Notes: a model not told the origin generated them from the sequence alone. DNA of 64,000 nucleotides from RGIG9608 sp045612365 (GCA_045612365.1 JAZKYY010000017.1:186001-250000), one strand, 5' to 3'. Counted from the stretch's first letter, positions 17,641 through 28,652 are shown. Numbers and translations are program-made.

Positions 17641-18528
17641 ATGAACGAACTATTGCAGCAATGTCCGCTTTGTGGGTCAAAACAATTTGAGTTTTTCAAA
17701 GAGATTCCTGATCACTTTCTTTCAAAGGAAAATTTCACACTGGTGAAGTGTGCCGATTGTGGTTTTGTTTTCATACAAAACCGCCCTGATAAGAACTCTA
17801 TTGGTGCCTATTACGAATCAAGCGAATATATTTCTCATACCGATTCTGACAAAGGCTTGGTTGCAAAGATTTATCAGTTTGTTCGCCGGTGGAATGTGGC
17901 AAAAAAATATCGTATGATTAAGCGATACGTTCCACACGGGAGTATACTTGACATCGGCTGTGGAACGGGCGACTTTTTGAATTTTTTCCGGGAAAAAGAG
18001 TGGAAAGTCGCTGGGGTGGAGCCAAGTAACTCAGCAAGAGCCATTGCAAACAAGAAAAACAATGACCAAATTTTTGACGAAAGTCAGTTGGAAATTTTTG
18101 ATGATAAAAGTTTTGATGTTATCTCCATGTGGCACGTGTTGGAGCATGTTCACGACTTAGACCAACGCGTCGGCGCCGTTAGTCGTTTGCTCAAAGATGA
18201 TGGCGTATTCGTGTTTTCTGTTCCTATCTACGAATCGTGGGACGCTACCCACTACGATGCTTTTTGGGCGGCATGGGATGTACCTCGTCATCTTTACCAT
18301 TTTTCTCAGGCATCGGTTAAGAATTTCTTGCAGCAGAACAACTTTCGTCTTTTGAAGGTTATTCCTTTGCCTTTCGATGCGTACTATATTTCGCTACTTA
18401 GCGAAGGGTACAAATCAAAGAAAAGTGCCTATTTGAAAGCACTTTTCAATGGTTTTTTCTCGAACTTGAAAGCAAGAAAAACAGACAACTTTTCGAGTCT
18501 AATTTTTATTGTTCAGAAGAAAAGATAA
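17641..18528 (+). CDS. zinc-ribbon class I SAM-dependent methyltransferase
   Basis: The 295-residue protein begins with a zinc-ribbon-like module (C8-x2-C11 and C37-x2-C40). A Rossmann methyltransferase follows: SILDIGCGTGDFL near residue 100, VAGVEPSN, and FDVISMWHVLEHVHD. This two-part layout is shared with methyltransferases from surface sugar biosynthesis clusters and with UbiE/UbiG-like enzymes. The substrate is unknown. It sits 15 bp after the M48 protease gene and is probably co-transcribed with it. Confidence 0.88.
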   Translation: MNELLQQCPLCGSKQFEFFKEIPDHFLSKENFTLVKCADCGFVFIQNRPDKNSIGAYYESSEYISHTDSDKGLVAKIYQFVRRWNVAKKYRMIKRYVPHGSILDIGCGTGDFLNFFREKEWKVAGVEPSNSARAIANKKNNDQIFDESQLEIFDDKSFDVISMWHVLEHVHDLDQRVGAVSRLLKDDGVFVFSVPIYESWDATHYDAFWAAWDVPRHLYHFSQASVKNFLQQNNFRLLKVIPLPFDAYYISLLSEGYKSKKSAYLKALFNGFFSNLKARKTDNFSSLIFIVQKKR

Positions 18529-18688
18529 AATCTGCTCTACATCAGTTGTATAATTAAATTGTAAGTTACAAGTGAAAGTGCATTGGTGATGTAAAAAGCA
18601 AATTTATGTCGGCAAATCGCTTTTTTAGTTCGGATTAATTCTTTACCTTTGCCAAGATTTGTGTAAAAGAAAATAAAATCAAAAGAAG
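18529..18688. other. intergenic region before carB leader
   Basis: The gap between the methyltransferase and carB totals 316 bp. Its first half has no coding pattern or RNA gene that I can see. It contains a promoter-like element at 18644-18651. The second half holds the leader ORF and the terminator described separately. Confidence 0.6.
18644..18651 (+). promoter_or_regulatory. promoter -7 element for the carB leader transcript
   Basis: TACCTTTG matches TAnnTTTG. It predicts transcription from about 18657 and a leader of about 188 nt before carB, long enough to contain the leader ORF and the terminator hairpin. No good -33 TTTG is visible. Confidence 0.6.
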
Positions 18689-18763
18689 ATGGTGAGAAAA
18701 CAGGTTCATACATGCGTGGGTTATGCACAACTCTTCTCATTATTTTCTATTTTTGATTTTTGA
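18689..18763 (+). CDS. candidate 24-residue leader peptide of the carB attenuator
   Basis: ATG 18689 follows an A-rich stretch typical of initiation sites in this phylum. It opens a 24-codon ORF, MVRKQVHTCVGYAQLFSLFSIFDF (residues 1-12 and 13-24), ending with TGA at 18761-18763. The last third is encoded by a T-rich tract: 21 of the 33 bases from 18731 to 18763 are T. The stop codon lies six bases before the 5' arm of a terminator hairpin. A ribosome that has reached the end would cover that arm. I infer a regulatory leader peptide; translation is not shown by the sequence. Confidence 0.5.
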   Translation: MVRKQVHTCVGYAQLFSLFSIFDF

Positions 18764-18769
18764 TAATTC

Positions 18770-18807
18770 AAAGCGTTAGTCATTTTTTTCGATTAACGCT
18801 TTTTTTT
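18770..18807 (+). terminator. intrinsic terminator/attenuator upstream of carB
   Basis: The arms AAAGCGTTAGTC (18770-18781) and GATTAACGCTTT (18791-18802) form a 12-bp stem with one G-U pair and a 9-nt loop. A run of eight T follows (18800-18807). It lies between the leader promoter and carB, with 37 bp left to the start codon. It therefore cannot serve the upstream methyltransferase alone and would block carB unless read through. Confidence 0.8.
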
Positions 18808-18844
18808 AGTAGAAAAAATAATAAACAAAAAAATAAAGTTGGAT

Positions 18845-21800
18845 ATGAAGAAAGTAATTCTTTTAGGTTCGGGTGCACTGAAAATTGGTCAGGCAGGAGA
18901 ATTTGACTATTCGGGTTCGCAAGCATTGAAAGCGATGCGTGAAGAGGGTATTGAAACCGTTTTGATTAATCCTAACATTGCTACAATTCAAACCTCCGAA
19001 GGGGTGGCAGATAAGGTTTATTTTTTGCCTATTACGCCTTATTTTGTTGAGGAGATAATCAAAAAAGAGCGTCCTGATGGTATTTTGCTCGCTTTTGGTG
19101 GACAAACAGCACTTAACTGTGGAACAGAACTTTATGAAAATGGCACGCTAGACAAATACGGAGTGGAGGTTTTGGGGACCTCGGTAGAACCTATTATGAT
19201 TACCGAAGACCGCGACCTATTTGTTAAAAAACTTGATGAGATTAACGCACACACTCCAGTGTCGCAAGCTGTGGAAAGCATCGAAGAGGCTTTGGAAGTG
19301 GCTCATCGCATCGGTTTTCCAGTTATGGTTCGTTCGGCTTATGCGCTTGGTGGATTGGGTAGCGGTATTTGTACCAACGAAGAAGAATTCCTTGCTTTGT
19401 GCGAATCTGCTTTGGCTTATTCTAAACAAATTTTGGTAGAAGAAAGTTTGAAAGGATGGAAAGAGATAGAGTTTGAGGTAATCAGAGATAAAAATGACCA
19501 TTGCTTTACTGTGGTGCCAATGGAAAACTTCGACCCACTTGGTATTCATACGGGAGAAAGTATTGTGGTTGCCCCAATTATTTCACTTACCCAAGAACAA
19601 ATTACTTTGCTCGAAGATGTTGCCAAAAAAGTGGTTCGCCACATTGGTATCGTTGGAGAGTGTAACATTCAATATGCATTCAATGCACAAACCAACGATT
19701 ACAGAATTATCGAAATCAATGCTCGCTTGAGTCGTTCTTCGGCTTTGGCAAGTAAGGCTTCTGGTTATCCTCTAGCTTTTGTTGCAGCTAAATTGGCGCT
19801 TGGTTATACGCTCGATCAGATTGGCGAAATGGGTACGAAAAATTCTGCCTATGAAGCACCTTCAGTTGATTACATCATTGCAAAAATTCCTCGTTGGGAC
19901 TTGACAAAATTCTCTGGTGTAAGTCGCGAAATTGGTTCGAGCATGAAGTCAGTGGGTGAAATTATGTCCATTGGTCAGTCTTTTGAAGAAATCATGCAAA
20001 AAGGTTTGCGAATGATAGGTCAGGGCATGCATGGTTTTGTTGGTAATAACGATTTGACATTCGATGATTTGGACTCTGCTCTACAGAAACCAACGGATTT
20101 GCGCATCTTTGCCATCGCTGATGCTTTGCAAAAAGGTTATACTGTTGAGCGAATCGAGGAACTTACCAAAATTGACAAGTGGTTTATTGACAAGTTGAAG
20201 AACATTGTAGATTATACTCAAGTATTATCAAAATATAATAAAATAGAAGATATTCCTGCGGATGTATTGGCAGAAGCAAAAAGATTAGGTTTCTCTGATT
20301 TCCAGATTGCTCGCTACAGCGAAAATCCTCAAGGAAATATGGAAAAAGCAAGCTTGCGAGTTCGAGACCTTCGTAAGAAGTTGAACATCGTGCCTAATCT
20401 TCGCCGAATAAATACGATTGCAAGCGAAAATCCTGAAAAAACAAATTATCTCTACATGACTTACGGAAATGTAGAAAACTATGTTCCTGCAAAATCGGAA
20501 AAACAAAGTGTTGTAGTTTTGGGCTCTGGAGCTTATCGCATTGGTAGTTCAGTTGAGTTCGACTGGTGCTCTGTAAACGCAGTGCAGACTGCACGTAAAT
20601 TGGGATACGAAGCGGTAATGATAAATTACAATCCAGAAACTGTTAGTACCGATTACGACATGTGTGATCGCCTCTACTTCGATGAACTTTCTTTTGAACG
20701 TGTGCTTGATGTGCTTGATTTAGAAGAAAACAAAAAAGGTGTGATTGTAAGTACAGGTGGGCAAATTCCAAACAACTTGGCAATGAAACTTTATCGCCAA
20801 AATATAAATATTCTTGGAACATCGGCAATTGATATTGATAGAGCCGAAAACCGCGAAAAATTCTCAGCAATGCTTGATGAATTAGGTATCGATCAGCCAG
20901 CTTGGAAGGAATTGACTAGTTTGGAAGACATAGAGGCCTTTACTCAAAAAGTCGGATTCCCTGTTTTGGTTCGTCCAAGTTATGTGTTGAGTGGTGCTGC
21001 TATGAATGTATGTTACGATAGAGCGCAACTTGAAAACTTCTTGAACATGGCAGCGCAAGTGTCGAAAGAATATCCTGTAGTGGTTTCGCAGTTTATGGAA
21101 AATACCAAGGAAATAGAATTTGATGCTGTAGCTCAAAATGGTGAGGTGGTGGTTTATGCTATATCAGAACACGTAGAGTTTGCAGGAGTTCACTCGGGCG
21201 ATGCAACAATGGTTTTTCCTGCACAAAAAATTTATTTTGAAACAGGTCGTCGTATTAAACGCATTGCTCGTCAGATTGCAAAAGAATTGCACATCTCTGG
21301 TCCATTTAATATTCAGTTCTTGGCTCGTAACAATGAAATTAAAGTTATCGAATGTAACTTGAGAGCATCTCGTTCGTTCCCATTTGTGAGCAAAGTGTTG
21401 AAGTATAACTTTATTGATACTGCAACTCGAATTATGCTTGATGCAGAATTTGAAAAACCAGAAAAGTCTGCATTTGATATTGATTACGTTGGTGTTAAGG
21501 CTTCACAATTCTCGTTTGCTCGTTTGCACAACGCCGATCCTGTTTTAGGTGTTGATATGTCGAGTACGGGAGAAGTTGGTTGTTTAGGAGGAGATATGGA
21601 CGAAGCGTTGCTCAATGCAATGATTTCGGTTGGAAATACCATCCCAAGCAAAGAAAAATCTATCATGGTATCTTCTGGAGCATTGAAGTCGAAAGTTGAT
21701 TTGCTTGATCCTTGTAAAACATTGGCAGAAAACGGATATCAAATCTATGCTACAAACGGAACAGCTAAATTTTTGCAAGAAAATGGAGTGAATGCAAAAG

Positions 21801-22051
21801 TTGTTTCTTGGCCAGATGAAGAAGGTGAAAATATTCTTGACTTGATGTCGGAGCACAAATTTGACTTGGTTGTTAATATTCCTAAAAATAACACTAGTAG
21901 AGAGTTGACAAATGGTTATAAAATTCGTCGTGCAGCTATTGATCATAATATTCCTCTTATAACCAATGCTCGACTTGCGAGCGCATTTATTACAGCGTTT
22001 ACTCGTAATTCCTTGGCAGATATAAAAATAAAGTCTTGGGGAGAATACTAA
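18845..22051 (+). CDS. carB: carbamoyl-phosphate synthase large subunit
   Basis: CarB makes carbamoyl phosphate from bicarbonate, ammonia and two ATP for pyrimidine and arginine synthesis. The 1068-residue protein shows two homologous ATP-grasp halves. The first opens [21 protein letters not shown], with [13 protein letters not shown]. The second opens [20 protein letters not shown], with [16 protein letters not shown]-terminal MGS-like regulatory domain (about 935-1068) follows. The frame also opens at TTG 18839, but ATG 18845 gives the family N-terminus. carA is not adjacent. A terminator just upstream suggests control by premature termination. gltX starts 13 bp downstream. Confidence 0.97.
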   Translation: MKKVILLGSGALKIGQAGEFDYSGSQALKAMREEGIETVLINPNIATIQTSEGVADKVYFLPITPYFVEEIIKKERPDGILLAFGGQTALNCGTELYENGTLDKYGVEVLGTSVEPIMITEDRDLFVKKLDEINAHTPVSQAVESIEEALEVAHRIGFPVMVRSAYALGGLGSGICTNEEEFLALCESALAYSKQILVEESLKGWKEIEFEVIRDKNDHCFTVVPMENFDPLGIHTGESIVVAPIISLTQEQITLLEDVAKKVVRHIGIVGECNIQYAFNAQTNDYRIIEINARLSRSSALASKASGYPLAFVAAKLALGYTLDQIGEMGTKNSAYEAPSVDYIIAKIPRWDLTKFSGVSREIGSSMKSVGEIMSIGQSFEEIMQKGLRMIGQGMHGFVGNNDLTFDDLDSALQKPTDLRIFAIADALQKGYTVERIEELTKIDKWFIDKLKNIVDYTQVLSKYNKIEDIPADVLAEAKRLGFSDFQIARYSENPQGNMEKASLRVRDLRKKLNIVPNLRRINTIASENPEKTNYLYMTYGNVENYVPAKSEKQSVVVLGSGAYRIGSSVEFDWCSVNAVQTARKLGYEAVMINYNPETVSTDYDMCDRLYFDELSFERVLDVLDLEENKKGVIVSTGGQIPNNLAMKLYRQNINILGTSAIDIDRAENREKFSAMLDELGIDQPAWKELTSLEDIEAFTQKVGFPVLVRPSYVLSGAAMNVCYDRAQLENFLNMAAQVSKEYPVVVSQFMENTKEIEFDAVAQNGEVVVYAISEHVEFAGVHSGDATMVFPAQKIYFETGRRIKRIARQIAKELHISGPFNIQFLARNNEIKVIECNLRASRSFPFVSKVLKYNFIDTATRIMLDAEFEKPEKSAFDIDYVGVKASQFSFARLHNADPVLGVDMSSTGEVGCLGGDMDEALLNAMISVGNTIPSKEKSIMVSSGALKSKVDLLDPCKTLAENGYQIYATNGTAKFLQENGVNAKVVSWPDEEGENILDLMSEHKFDLVVNIPKNNTSRELTNGYKIRRAAIDHNIPLITNARLASAFITAFTRNSLADIKIKSWGEY

Positions 22052-22064
22052 AAAGTGTGAGATT

Positions 22065-23582
22065 ATGAGTAGAAGGGTGAGAGTACGTTTTGCCCCATCG
22101 CCTACGGGGGCATTGCATATAGGTGGGGTGCGCACTTGTTTGTACAATTATTTGTTTGCAAAACAGCACGATGGTGAGTTGATTTTTCGTATAGAAGACA
22201 CGGATAGTCAGCGTTTTGTACCAGGTGCTGAAGAGTATATTATCGAGGCTTTGACTTGGCTAGGTATAAAATTTGACGAAGGAGTTTCGTTTGGTGGTAA
22301 TTATGGACCATATCGTCAAAGTGAACGAAAAGATATTTACAAAAAGTACGTACAGCAGTTGCTTGATGCGGATAAGGCTTATATAGCTTTTGACACGCCA
22401 GAAGAGTTGGACGAAAAGCGCAAACAAATAGCAAACTTTCAGTATGACTCTTCTACACGTACGCAAATGACAAATTCTCTTACACTTACTGCAGATGAGG
22501 TAGATCAACGCATTGCTGCAGGAGAACAATATGTTGTTCGTTTCAAGATTGAAGCAGGCGAAGAGATTCTTGTGAATGACTTAATTCGTGGAGAAGTACG
22601 TGTCAATTCATCAATACTTGATGACAAGGTTTTGTATAAGTCGGCTGATAATTTGCCAACTTACCATTTGGCAAATATTGTGGATGATCATTTGATGGAG
22701 GTGTCTCACGTTATTCGTGGCGAAGAGTGGTTGCCTTCGGCTCCGTTACACGTATTGCTTTATCGTGCTTTTGGTTGGGAAGAAACGATGCCACAGTTTG
22801 CGCATCTTTCGCTTCTTTTGAAACCCGATGGTAATGGAAAATTGAGCAAACGAGATGGGGATCGCCTTGGTTTTCCTGTATTCCCTCTTGAATGGAATGA
22901 CCCAAAAACAGGTGATATTTCATCAGGTTATCGTGAAAGTGGTTATTTGCCTGAAGCGGTTATCAATTTTCTAGCTTTGCTTGGTTGGAATCCGGGTAAT
23001 GACCAAGAAGTGTTATCAATGGACGAGTTGATAAAACTATTTTCACTCGAGAAATGTAGCAAAAGTGGTGCAAAGTTCGATTACGAAAAAGGAAAACACT
23101 TCAACCACATCTATTTACAACAAAAATCGAATACAGAATTGGCACAAGTTGTTCTTGCTAAATTAGCTGAACTTGGACTTGAGGTAGATACTGCAAAAGT
23201 TGAAATGGCAGTGGCTACGATGAAGGAACGTGCTACGTTTACAAAAGATCTTTGGGATTTGTGTGCATTTTTCTTTGTTGCTCCAAGTGCGTTTAATGAA
23301 AAGGATGTGCAAAAACGCTGGAAAGAAAACACTCCTACGTTGCTTAGTGATTTGTTGCAATTCCTCAAAACTATTGACTCTTTTGACAATGCAGAGCAAA
23401 CCGAAGAAACCGTAAAAGCATGGTGTGAGGAGAAAGGTTACGGACTTGGCAACGTAATGAATCCGTTTCGCTTGACTCTTGTGGGAGAAATGCGCGGACC
23501 CCACATGTTTACCATTACGCAAATACTTGGTAAAGAAGAGGTGATAAGACGTTTGGATTTTGCTTTAGCAACGATAAAATAA
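22065..23582 (+). CDS. gltX: glutamyl-tRNA synthetase
   Basis: GltX charges tRNA-Glu. The 505-residue class I synthetase carries the HIGH-type motif [16 protein letters not shown], the KMSKS-type motif GKLSKRDGD, and the conserved [18 protein letters not shown] and [13 protein letters not shown] segments of the bacterial enzyme, with an all-helical anticodon-binding C-terminus. It lies 13 bp after carB. It would therefore share the carB transcript and its proposed attenuation unless an internal promoter exists. Confidence 0.96.
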   Translation: MSRRVRVRFAPSPTGALHIGGVRTCLYNYLFAKQHDGELIFRIEDTDSQRFVPGAEEYIIEALTWLGIKFDEGVSFGGNYGPYRQSERKDIYKKYVQQLLDADKAYIAFDTPEELDEKRKQIANFQYDSSTRTQMTNSLTLTADEVDQRIAAGEQYVVRFKIEAGEEILVNDLIRGEVRVNSSILDDKVLYKSADNLPTYHLANIVDDHLMEVSHVIRGEEWLPSAPLHVLLYRAFGWEETMPQFAHLSLLLKPDGNGKLSKRDGDRLGFPVFPLEWNDPKTGDISSGYRESGYLPEAVINFLALLGWNPGNDQEVLSMDELIKLFSLEKCSKSGAKFDYEKGKHFNHIYLQQKSNTELAQVVLAKLAELGLEVDTAKVEMAVATMKERATFTKDLWDLCAFFFVAPSAFNEKDVQKRWKENTPTLLSDLLQFLKTIDSFDNAEQTEETVKAWCEEKGYGLGNVMNPFRLTLVGEMRGPHMFTITQILGKEEVIRRLDFALATIK

Positions 23583-23619
23583 ATAAAGAAATACGGAGGA
23601 AAACTCCAAAGTAATCCAA

Positions 23620-24162
23620 ATGAATATCTACTTTTCTGCTTTTTTGTCATTTCTTAAAATAGGTTCTTTTACTATTGGTGGCGGTTATGCAATGATTCCG
23701 CTTATAGAAAAAGAGGTGGTAGATGTTAAGCATTGGCTTGCGAAAGAAGACTTTCTTGATATTTTGGCTTTGGCACAGTCTTCGCCAGGGATTTTGGCGG
23801 TTAATGTTTCCATTTTTGTTGGTTATCGTTTGAAAGGGATAAAAGGAAGTATTGTTACTGCTTTAGGAACCATTTTGCCTTCGTTCTTGATTATTTTATT
23901 AATAGCTATTTTTTTTGAAAGTTATAAGAATAACGTTTGGGTAGAAGCTATTTTTAAAGGAATACGACCTGCTGTGGTTGCGCTTATTGCAGTTCCTGTT
24001 TTTAATTTGGCAAAGACTGCAAAATTGAGTTATAAAACTTTTCTTATTCCTGCTATTTCTGCTGTACTTATATGGCTTTTAGGCGTTTCTCCAATTTGGA
24101 TTATCTTGTCAGCTGCAATTGGCGGTTTTTTGTATGGAAAACTAAAAAAAAGAGAGGTTTAA
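23620..24162 (+). CDS. chromate transporter (ChrA) domain protein, first half
   Basis: This 180-residue membrane protein has the CHR domain pattern FLKIGSFTIGGGYAMIPLIEKEVV near the N-terminus, LALAQSSPGILAVNVSIFVGYRLKG, and then hydrophobic helices. Short-chain CHR proteins occur in pairs encoded by adjacent genes and act together with opposite topology; known members export chromate. The ATG follows gltX by 37 bp, and its partner starts 3 bp after its stop. The physiological anion here is unknown. Confidence 0.88.
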   Translation: MNIYFSAFLSFLKIGSFTIGGGYAMIPLIEKEVVDVKHWLAKEDFLDILALAQSSPGILAVNVSIFVGYRLKGIKGSIVTALGTILPSFLIILLIAIFFESYKNNVWVEAIFKGIRPAVVALIAVPVFNLAKTAKLSYKTFLIPAISAVLIWLLGVSPIWIILSAAIGGFLYGKLKKREV

Positions 24163-24165
24163 GAG

Positions 24166-24693
24166 ATGATTTATTGGCAGTTGTTTTATACGTTTTTCAA
24201 AATTGGTTTATTCGGTTTTGGCGGTGGTTATGGAATGTTGTCTTTGATACAACACGAAGTGGTAGAGAAGCATTCGTGGCTTTCGGCAACTGAATTTACT
24301 GATATTGTTGCTATTTCACAAATGACGCCAGGCCCCATTGGAATTAATAGTGCAACATATGTAGGCTATTGGGCTGTTGAAAGTATTTTTGGTGCTTTAA
24401 TAGCCACTTTTGCAGTTGTGTTACCTTCTTTTATTATTATTCTGTCGTTGTGTTATTTTTTCTCCAAGTTTAAGAATAATGATAATGTTAAAAATGTAAT
24501 GAAGGGACTTAGAATTGCAGTTATAGGAGTAATAGCTGCTGCAGCATTATTATTGATGAACCACGCTAATTTTATAGACAAAATAAGTTGGATTATTTTT
24601 GGTATTGCTTTTCTATTGAGCAAATATCTTAAGATTCATCCAATTCTGGTTATTCTGTTGGCAGGAATTGCGGGCGGAATGATTTATAGATAA
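24166..24693 (+). CDS. chromate transporter (ChrA) domain protein, second half
   Basis: The 175-residue product is homologous in pattern to its upstream neighbour: FFKIGLFGFGGGYGMLSLIQHEVVE and AISQMTPGPIGINSATYVGYW, followed by four to five hydrophobic segments. It forms the second half of a split CHR transporter. The 3-bp spacing implies coupled translation and a heteromeric pump. Confidence 0.88.
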   Translation: MIYWQLFYTFFKIGLFGFGGGYGMLSLIQHEVVEKHSWLSATEFTDIVAISQMTPGPIGINSATYVGYWAVESIFGALIATFAVVLPSFIIILSLCYFFSKFKNNDNVKNVMKGLRIAVIGVIAAAALLLMNHANFIDKISWIIFGIAFLLSKYLKIHPILVILLAGIAGGMIYR

Positions 24694-24774
24694 AAAGTTA
24701 TAATATTTAACACAATAAGACAATATATTCATAAAAAATACGTTTTACAGAAGAGATAGAAAGGGAGAAGCCAG

Positions 24775-25806
24775 ATGGAGATAGGTTTTTTAGACGGAAT
24801 GAGTATAAACCAGATTGTGCTTTTTTATTGTGCACTTGCTGCTGGTTTATTTGTAGTAATGAGTTTCTATCTTCCTTTGGCTCGTAAATTTAATATTGTT
24901 GACGAACCAAATTCTAGAAGTTCTCATAAGCGAACTACCTTGCGCGGAGGGGGGATTATTTATTGGTTTGCTATTTTGATATATACCTTTTGTTATGCCT
25001 TTGAACCTAATGTTTGGGTGCTTTTTTCTGCTATCACATTGTCTGCGATAATAAGTTTTATTGATGACATATTTTCAATACCACCACACCCTCGGTTGTT
25101 TTTCCATTTTGTGGCCCTAACATTGGTGTTTTTTGCGTTGGGGTTATTTGACTTTTGTTCTTCTATGTTATGGATTTTGGTTATTGCCTATGTGATTTTT
25201 GTAGGAGTAATCAATGCCTTCAATTTTATGGACGGAATAAATGGGATGTTAGGAATGACTTCACTAGTAACATTGGGAGCAATGCAGTATGTCAATTTAT
25301 TTAAAGTAAACTTTGTTAATCCTCATTTTATTTGGTTCCCAATATTTGCTTCGGTGGTATTTTGTTTCTTCAATTGCAGAAAGAAAGCAATTTGTTTTTC
25401 AGGAGATGTAGGGAGCGTTACACTTTCTTTTTGGATAATTTCTCTCATGATTTTAATGATGGAAAAAACAAATAGCATTGTTTGGATTTTGTTCCTAGCT
25501 GTGTATGGAGTGGAAACGGTATGTACTATTTTTCATCGACTATATTTACGCCAAAATATATTTTTACCACATCGAATCTTTTTATTTCAAATTTTAGTCA
25601 ATGAATATAAGCTTCCGCATGTCTTTGTGAGTGGAATCTATTCCTTTTTGCAGTTGGTGGCTTGTGTATTGGTTATTTGCCTCCCAGTGGAATGGTATTG
25701 GTTGTTTTTGATAGTTTTATTGCCTTTGGTTGTGTTGTACTGCAGCAAGTTTTATTTACTTAACAAGGCAAAATCAAAAACTATTTCTAAAAAACATCTT
25801 TCTTAA
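24775..25806 (+). CDS. WecA/MraY-like UDP-sugar:polyprenyl-phosphate transferase (GT4)
   Basis: This 343-residue protein with about ten helices has FIDDIFSIPP (the DD motif), NAFNFMDGINGM (the catalytic NxxNxxDGxNG block) and an HR-containing HRLYLRQNIFLPHR loop. It resembles WecA/WbpL-type enzymes that place the first sugar phosphate on undecaprenyl phosphate for surface polysaccharide. MraY itself is less likely, given the isolated context and the DEPNSRSSHKRTT loop typical of WecA-like proteins. ATG 24775 follows a purine-rich stretch. The sugar specificity cannot be read from the sequence. Confidence 0.88.
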   Translation: MEIGFLDGMSINQIVLFYCALAAGLFVVMSFYLPLARKFNIVDEPNSRSSHKRTTLRGGGIIYWFAILIYTFCYAFEPNVWVLFSAITLSAIISFIDDIFSIPPHPRLFFHFVALTLVFFALGLFDFCSSMLWILVIAYVIFVGVINAFNFMDGINGMLGMTSLVTLGAMQYVNLFKVNFVNPHFIWFPIFASVVFCFFNCRKKAICFSGDVGSVTLSFWIISLMILMMEKTNSIVWILFLAVYGVETVCTIFHRLYLRQNIFLPHRIFLFQILVNEYKLPHVFVSGIYSFLQLVACVLVICLPVEWYWLFLIVLLPLVVLYCSKFYLLNKAKSKTISKKHLS

Positions 25807-25845
25807 TTTTACTTCTTAAAAAGCAATTTTCCACAAAGAAAAAGT

Positions 25846-25853
25846 TACCTTTG
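25846..25853 (+). promoter_or_regulatory. promoter -7 element for thrS
   Basis: TACCTTTG matches TAnnTTTG, 37 bp before ATG 25891. The short leader shows no T-box-like or terminator structure. Confidence 0.55.
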
Positions 25854-25890
25854 CATCTAGTTTTTTAATTTAACCATTTGTAAGGTAATT

Positions 25891-27831
25891 ATGATAAAAG
25901 TAACTTTCCCTGATTCTTCGGTGCGTGACTACGCAAAAGGGACAACAGCATTTCAAATAGCAGAAAGTATTAGCCCACGTTTGGCTGCGGATATTTTAGC
26001 TGCAAGTATTAACGACGAAGTTTGGGACATTAACCGCCCTATTAATCAAGATTGCTCAATAAAGCTTCATAAGTGGGATGATGAAGAAGGCAAACATGCT
26101 TTTTGGCACTCATCGGCACACCTTATGGCAGAAGCTTTGCAAGAGTTGTATCCAAGTATAAAATTTGGTATTGGACCAGCCATTGAAAATGGTTTTTACT
26201 ACGATGTTGATCCAGGAGAGACTACAATAAAAGAGAGTGATTTTCCTGCAATTGAGGCAAAAATGGCTGAGCTTGTTGTTCGAAAAGAGGATATTGTTCG
26301 AAAGGATATTTCTAAAGTAGATGCATTGGCGCTTTTTGCTTCTAGAAACGAGGAATATAAGGTAGAACTCATTAATGAACTTGAGGATGGCACGATAACT
26401 ACTTATACACAAGGAGGGTTTACTGACTTGTGTCGTGGTCCTCATATTCCAAATACATCTCCTATTAAGGCGATTAAAATTTTAAGTGTAGCAGGAGCAT
26501 ATTGGAGAGGCGATGAGAATAGAAAGCAACTTACTCGTCTTTACGCCATTACTTTTCCTAAAAAGAAAATGTTAGATGATTACTTGGCTTTGCTCGAAGA
26601 GGCGAAAAAACGTGATCATAGAAAAATCGGAAAAGAATTGGAATTGTTTACTTTCTCTCAATCCGTAGGAGCAGGTCTTCCTTTGTGGTTGCCCAAAGGC
26701 ACGCAGTTGCGTACTCGTTTGGAAGATTTCTTGAAACGTATCCAGAAAAAATATGGTTATCAACAGGTGATGACTCCACATATTGGTCAAAAAGAACTCT
26801 GGGTTACTTCTGGTCACTATGCAAAATATGGAAAAGACTCTTTTCAACCAATTCATACTCCACAAGAAGGAGAAGAATTCTTGTTGAAACCGATGAATTG
26901 CCCTCATCACTGTGAAATTTATAAAACATTCCCTCGTTCGTATAAAGATTTGCCTTTGCGTTTTGCGGAATTTGGAACAGTTTATCGTTATGAGCAAAGT
27001 GGAGAGTTGCATGGTTTGACTCGTGTGAGAGGTTTTACTCAAGATGATGCCCATATTTTTTGTCGTCCAGACCAATTGAAGGAAGAATTCTTGAAGGTGA
27101 TGGATATTATATTTATCATTTTCAATGCTTTGGATTTCAAAAATTTTGAAGCACAAATCTCTCTTCGAGATCCAAATAATAAAGAAAAATACATTGGAAC
27201 AGACGAAAATTGGGAAAAAGCAGAGCGAGCAATTGTTGAAGCTTGTCAAGAAAAAGGGTTGTCGGCACGTGTAGAACTAGGCGAAGCTGCTTTTTATGGA
27301 CCAAAGCTTGACTTTATGGTGAAAGATGCTATTGGTCGTCGTTGGCAATTGGGAACTATCCAAGTAGATTATAATCTTCCAGAACGTTTCGGATTGGAAT
27401 ATACAGGAGAAGATAATCAAAAACATCGCCCAGTGATGATCCATCGTGCTCCTTTCGGTTCTATGGAACGTTTTATTGCTGTTCTTATTGAGCATACAAG
27501 CGGAAAATTCCCATTGTGGTTAACTCCTGATCAAGTTGTGATTTTGCCTATTTCGGAGAAATTTAACGAATATGCTTATAAAATTGCCCAAGAAATGGAT
27601 ATGAAAGATGTTCGTGTAATTGTTGACGATAGAAACGAGAAAATCGGAAGAAAGATTCGCGACAACGAACTTAAGAGAATTCCTTATATGCTTATAGTTG
27701 GGGAAAAAGAGGCAGAAAAAGGCGAAGTTAGTGTAAGAAAACAAGGAGAAGGAGATAAGGGAGCAATGACTGTAGCAGACTTTATAACGTTGATAAACAA
27801 CGAGGTAGAGTCTATGATGACAGCATACTAA
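25891..27831 (+). CDS. thrS: threonyl-tRNA synthetase
   Basis: ThrS charges tRNA-Thr. The 646-residue protein has an N-terminal TGS domain (about residues 1-62), an editing domain with [11 protein letters not shown] (about 72-82), and the class II catalytic core with the zinc ligand in [10 protein letters not shown]. Motif 2, [21 protein letters not shown], spans about 360-376. The C-terminal anticodon-binding domain has [18 protein letters not shown]. It is full length with no missing ligand. lptB follows after 24 bp. Confidence 0.97.
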   Translation: MIKVTFPDSSVRDYAKGTTAFQIAESISPRLAADILAASINDEVWDINRPINQDCSIKLHKWDDEEGKHAFWHSSAHLMAEALQELYPSIKFGIGPAIENGFYYDVDPGETTIKESDFPAIEAKMAELVVRKEDIVRKDISKVDALALFASRNEEYKVELINELEDGTITTYTQGGFTDLCRGPHIPNTSPIKAIKILSVAGAYWRGDENRKQLTRLYAITFPKKKMLDDYLALLEEAKKRDHRKIGKELELFTFSQSVGAGLPLWLPKGTQLRTRLEDFLKRIQKKYGYQQVMTPHIGQKELWVTSGHYAKYGKDSFQPIHTPQEGEEFLLKPMNCPHHCEIYKTFPRSYKDLPLRFAEFGTVYRYEQSGELHGLTRVRGFTQDDAHIFCRPDQLKEEFLKVMDIIFIIFNALDFKNFEAQISLRDPNNKEKYIGTDENWEKAERAIVEACQEKGLSARVELGEAAFYGPKLDFMVKDAIGRRWQLGTIQVDYNLPERFGLEYTGEDNQKHRPVMIHRAPFGSMERFIAVLIEHTSGKFPLWLTPDQVVILPISEKFNEYAYKIAQEMDMKDVRVIVDDRNEKIGRKIRDNELKRIPYMLIVGEKEAEKGEVSVRKQGEGDKGAMTVADFITLINNEVESMMTAY

Positions 27832-27855
27832 AAAAATTAAACTTTGGTAGATATT

Positions 27856-28602
27856 GTGGAAGAGAACAAAGTTCTTCGTACAGAGCATTTAGTGAAAATT
27901 TACGGCAAGAGAACTGTCGTGAACGATGTCTCTTTTGAACTTCATCAGGGAGAAATAGTTGGACTCCTTGGCCCAAATGGAGCGGGGAAAACCACTTCGT
28001 TTTATATGACAACGGGTTTGGTTTTGCCTAATGCAGGAAGAATTTTTCTTAACAATGTAGAGATTACAAATTATCCTGTTTACAAAAGAGCACAAGCAGG
28101 AATTGGTTATTTGGCACAAGAAGCTTCTGTTTTTCGTAAAATGTCGGTTGAAGATAATATCAAGGCCGTTCTTGAAATGACAAAGTTTTCTAAGGAATAT
28201 CAAAAAGAAAAGTTAGAAAGTTTGATTGAGGAGTTTCATTTGGGGCATGTGCGAAAGAACATTGGAGACCGTTTGTCGGGAGGAGAACGCCGTCGGTGCG
28301 AAATTGCACGTTGTTTGGCAATTGAACCCGATTTTGTTATGCTCGACGAACCGTTTGCTGGTGTGGACCCTATTGCTGTGCAAGATATTCAGGATATTGT
28401 TTGGAAGTTGAAATCAAAAAACATTGGGATTCTGATTACCGACCATAATGTAGATGAAACTTTGGCAATAACGGATCGGGCTTATATGCTTTTTGAGGGA
28501 AAAATTCTTTTTCAGGGAACAGCTGAAGAACTTGCAGAAAACCCAACAGTGAAGGAACGCTATCTTGGTCGTGATTTTGTGCTGAAAAGAAAAAAAGAAT
28601 AA
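27856..28602 (+). CDS. lptB: LPS export ABC transporter ATP-binding protein LptB
   Basis: LptB powers extraction of lipopolysaccharide by the LptB2FG complex. The 248-residue ATPase shows Walker [10 protein letters not shown] (39-47), the signature [16 protein letters not shown], Walker [13 protein letters not shown] and the switch His in ITDHNVDE. The LptB-type insert [20 protein letters not shown] separates it from LivF/LivG proteins. No ATG is available. GTG 27856 gives [14 protein letters not shown], which matches the family's usual opening, whereas TTG 27844 is a weaker alternative. It lies downstream of thrS and upstream of the DUF349 gene. Confidence 0.94.
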   Translation: MEENKVLRTEHLVKIYGKRTVVNDVSFELHQGEIVGLLGPNGAGKTTSFYMTTGLVLPNAGRIFLNNVEITNYPVYKRAQAGIGYLAQEASVFRKMSVEDNIKAVLEMTKFSKEYQKEKLESLIEEFHLGHVRKNIGDRLSGGERRRCEIARCLAIEPDFVMLDEPFAGVDPIAVQDIQDIVWKLKSKNIGILITDHNVDETLAITDRAYMLFEGKILFQGTAEELAENPTVKERYLGRDFVLKRKKE

Positions 28603-28652
28603 GAAACTAAACAACAAAATATTCTATTTAGAAAACTAAAAATATAGAAGAA

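Noticed and set aside
18537..18740. A 67-codon minus-strand ORF in the carB upstream region
   Set aside because: It runs antisense through the promoter and leader ORF, has unnatural composition and lacks any domain pattern.
23620..24693. A single chromate transporter gene broken by a frameshift
   Set aside because: Both halves have complete N-terminal CHR motifs and their own ATG starts. Paired short-chain CHR proteins are a known arrangement.
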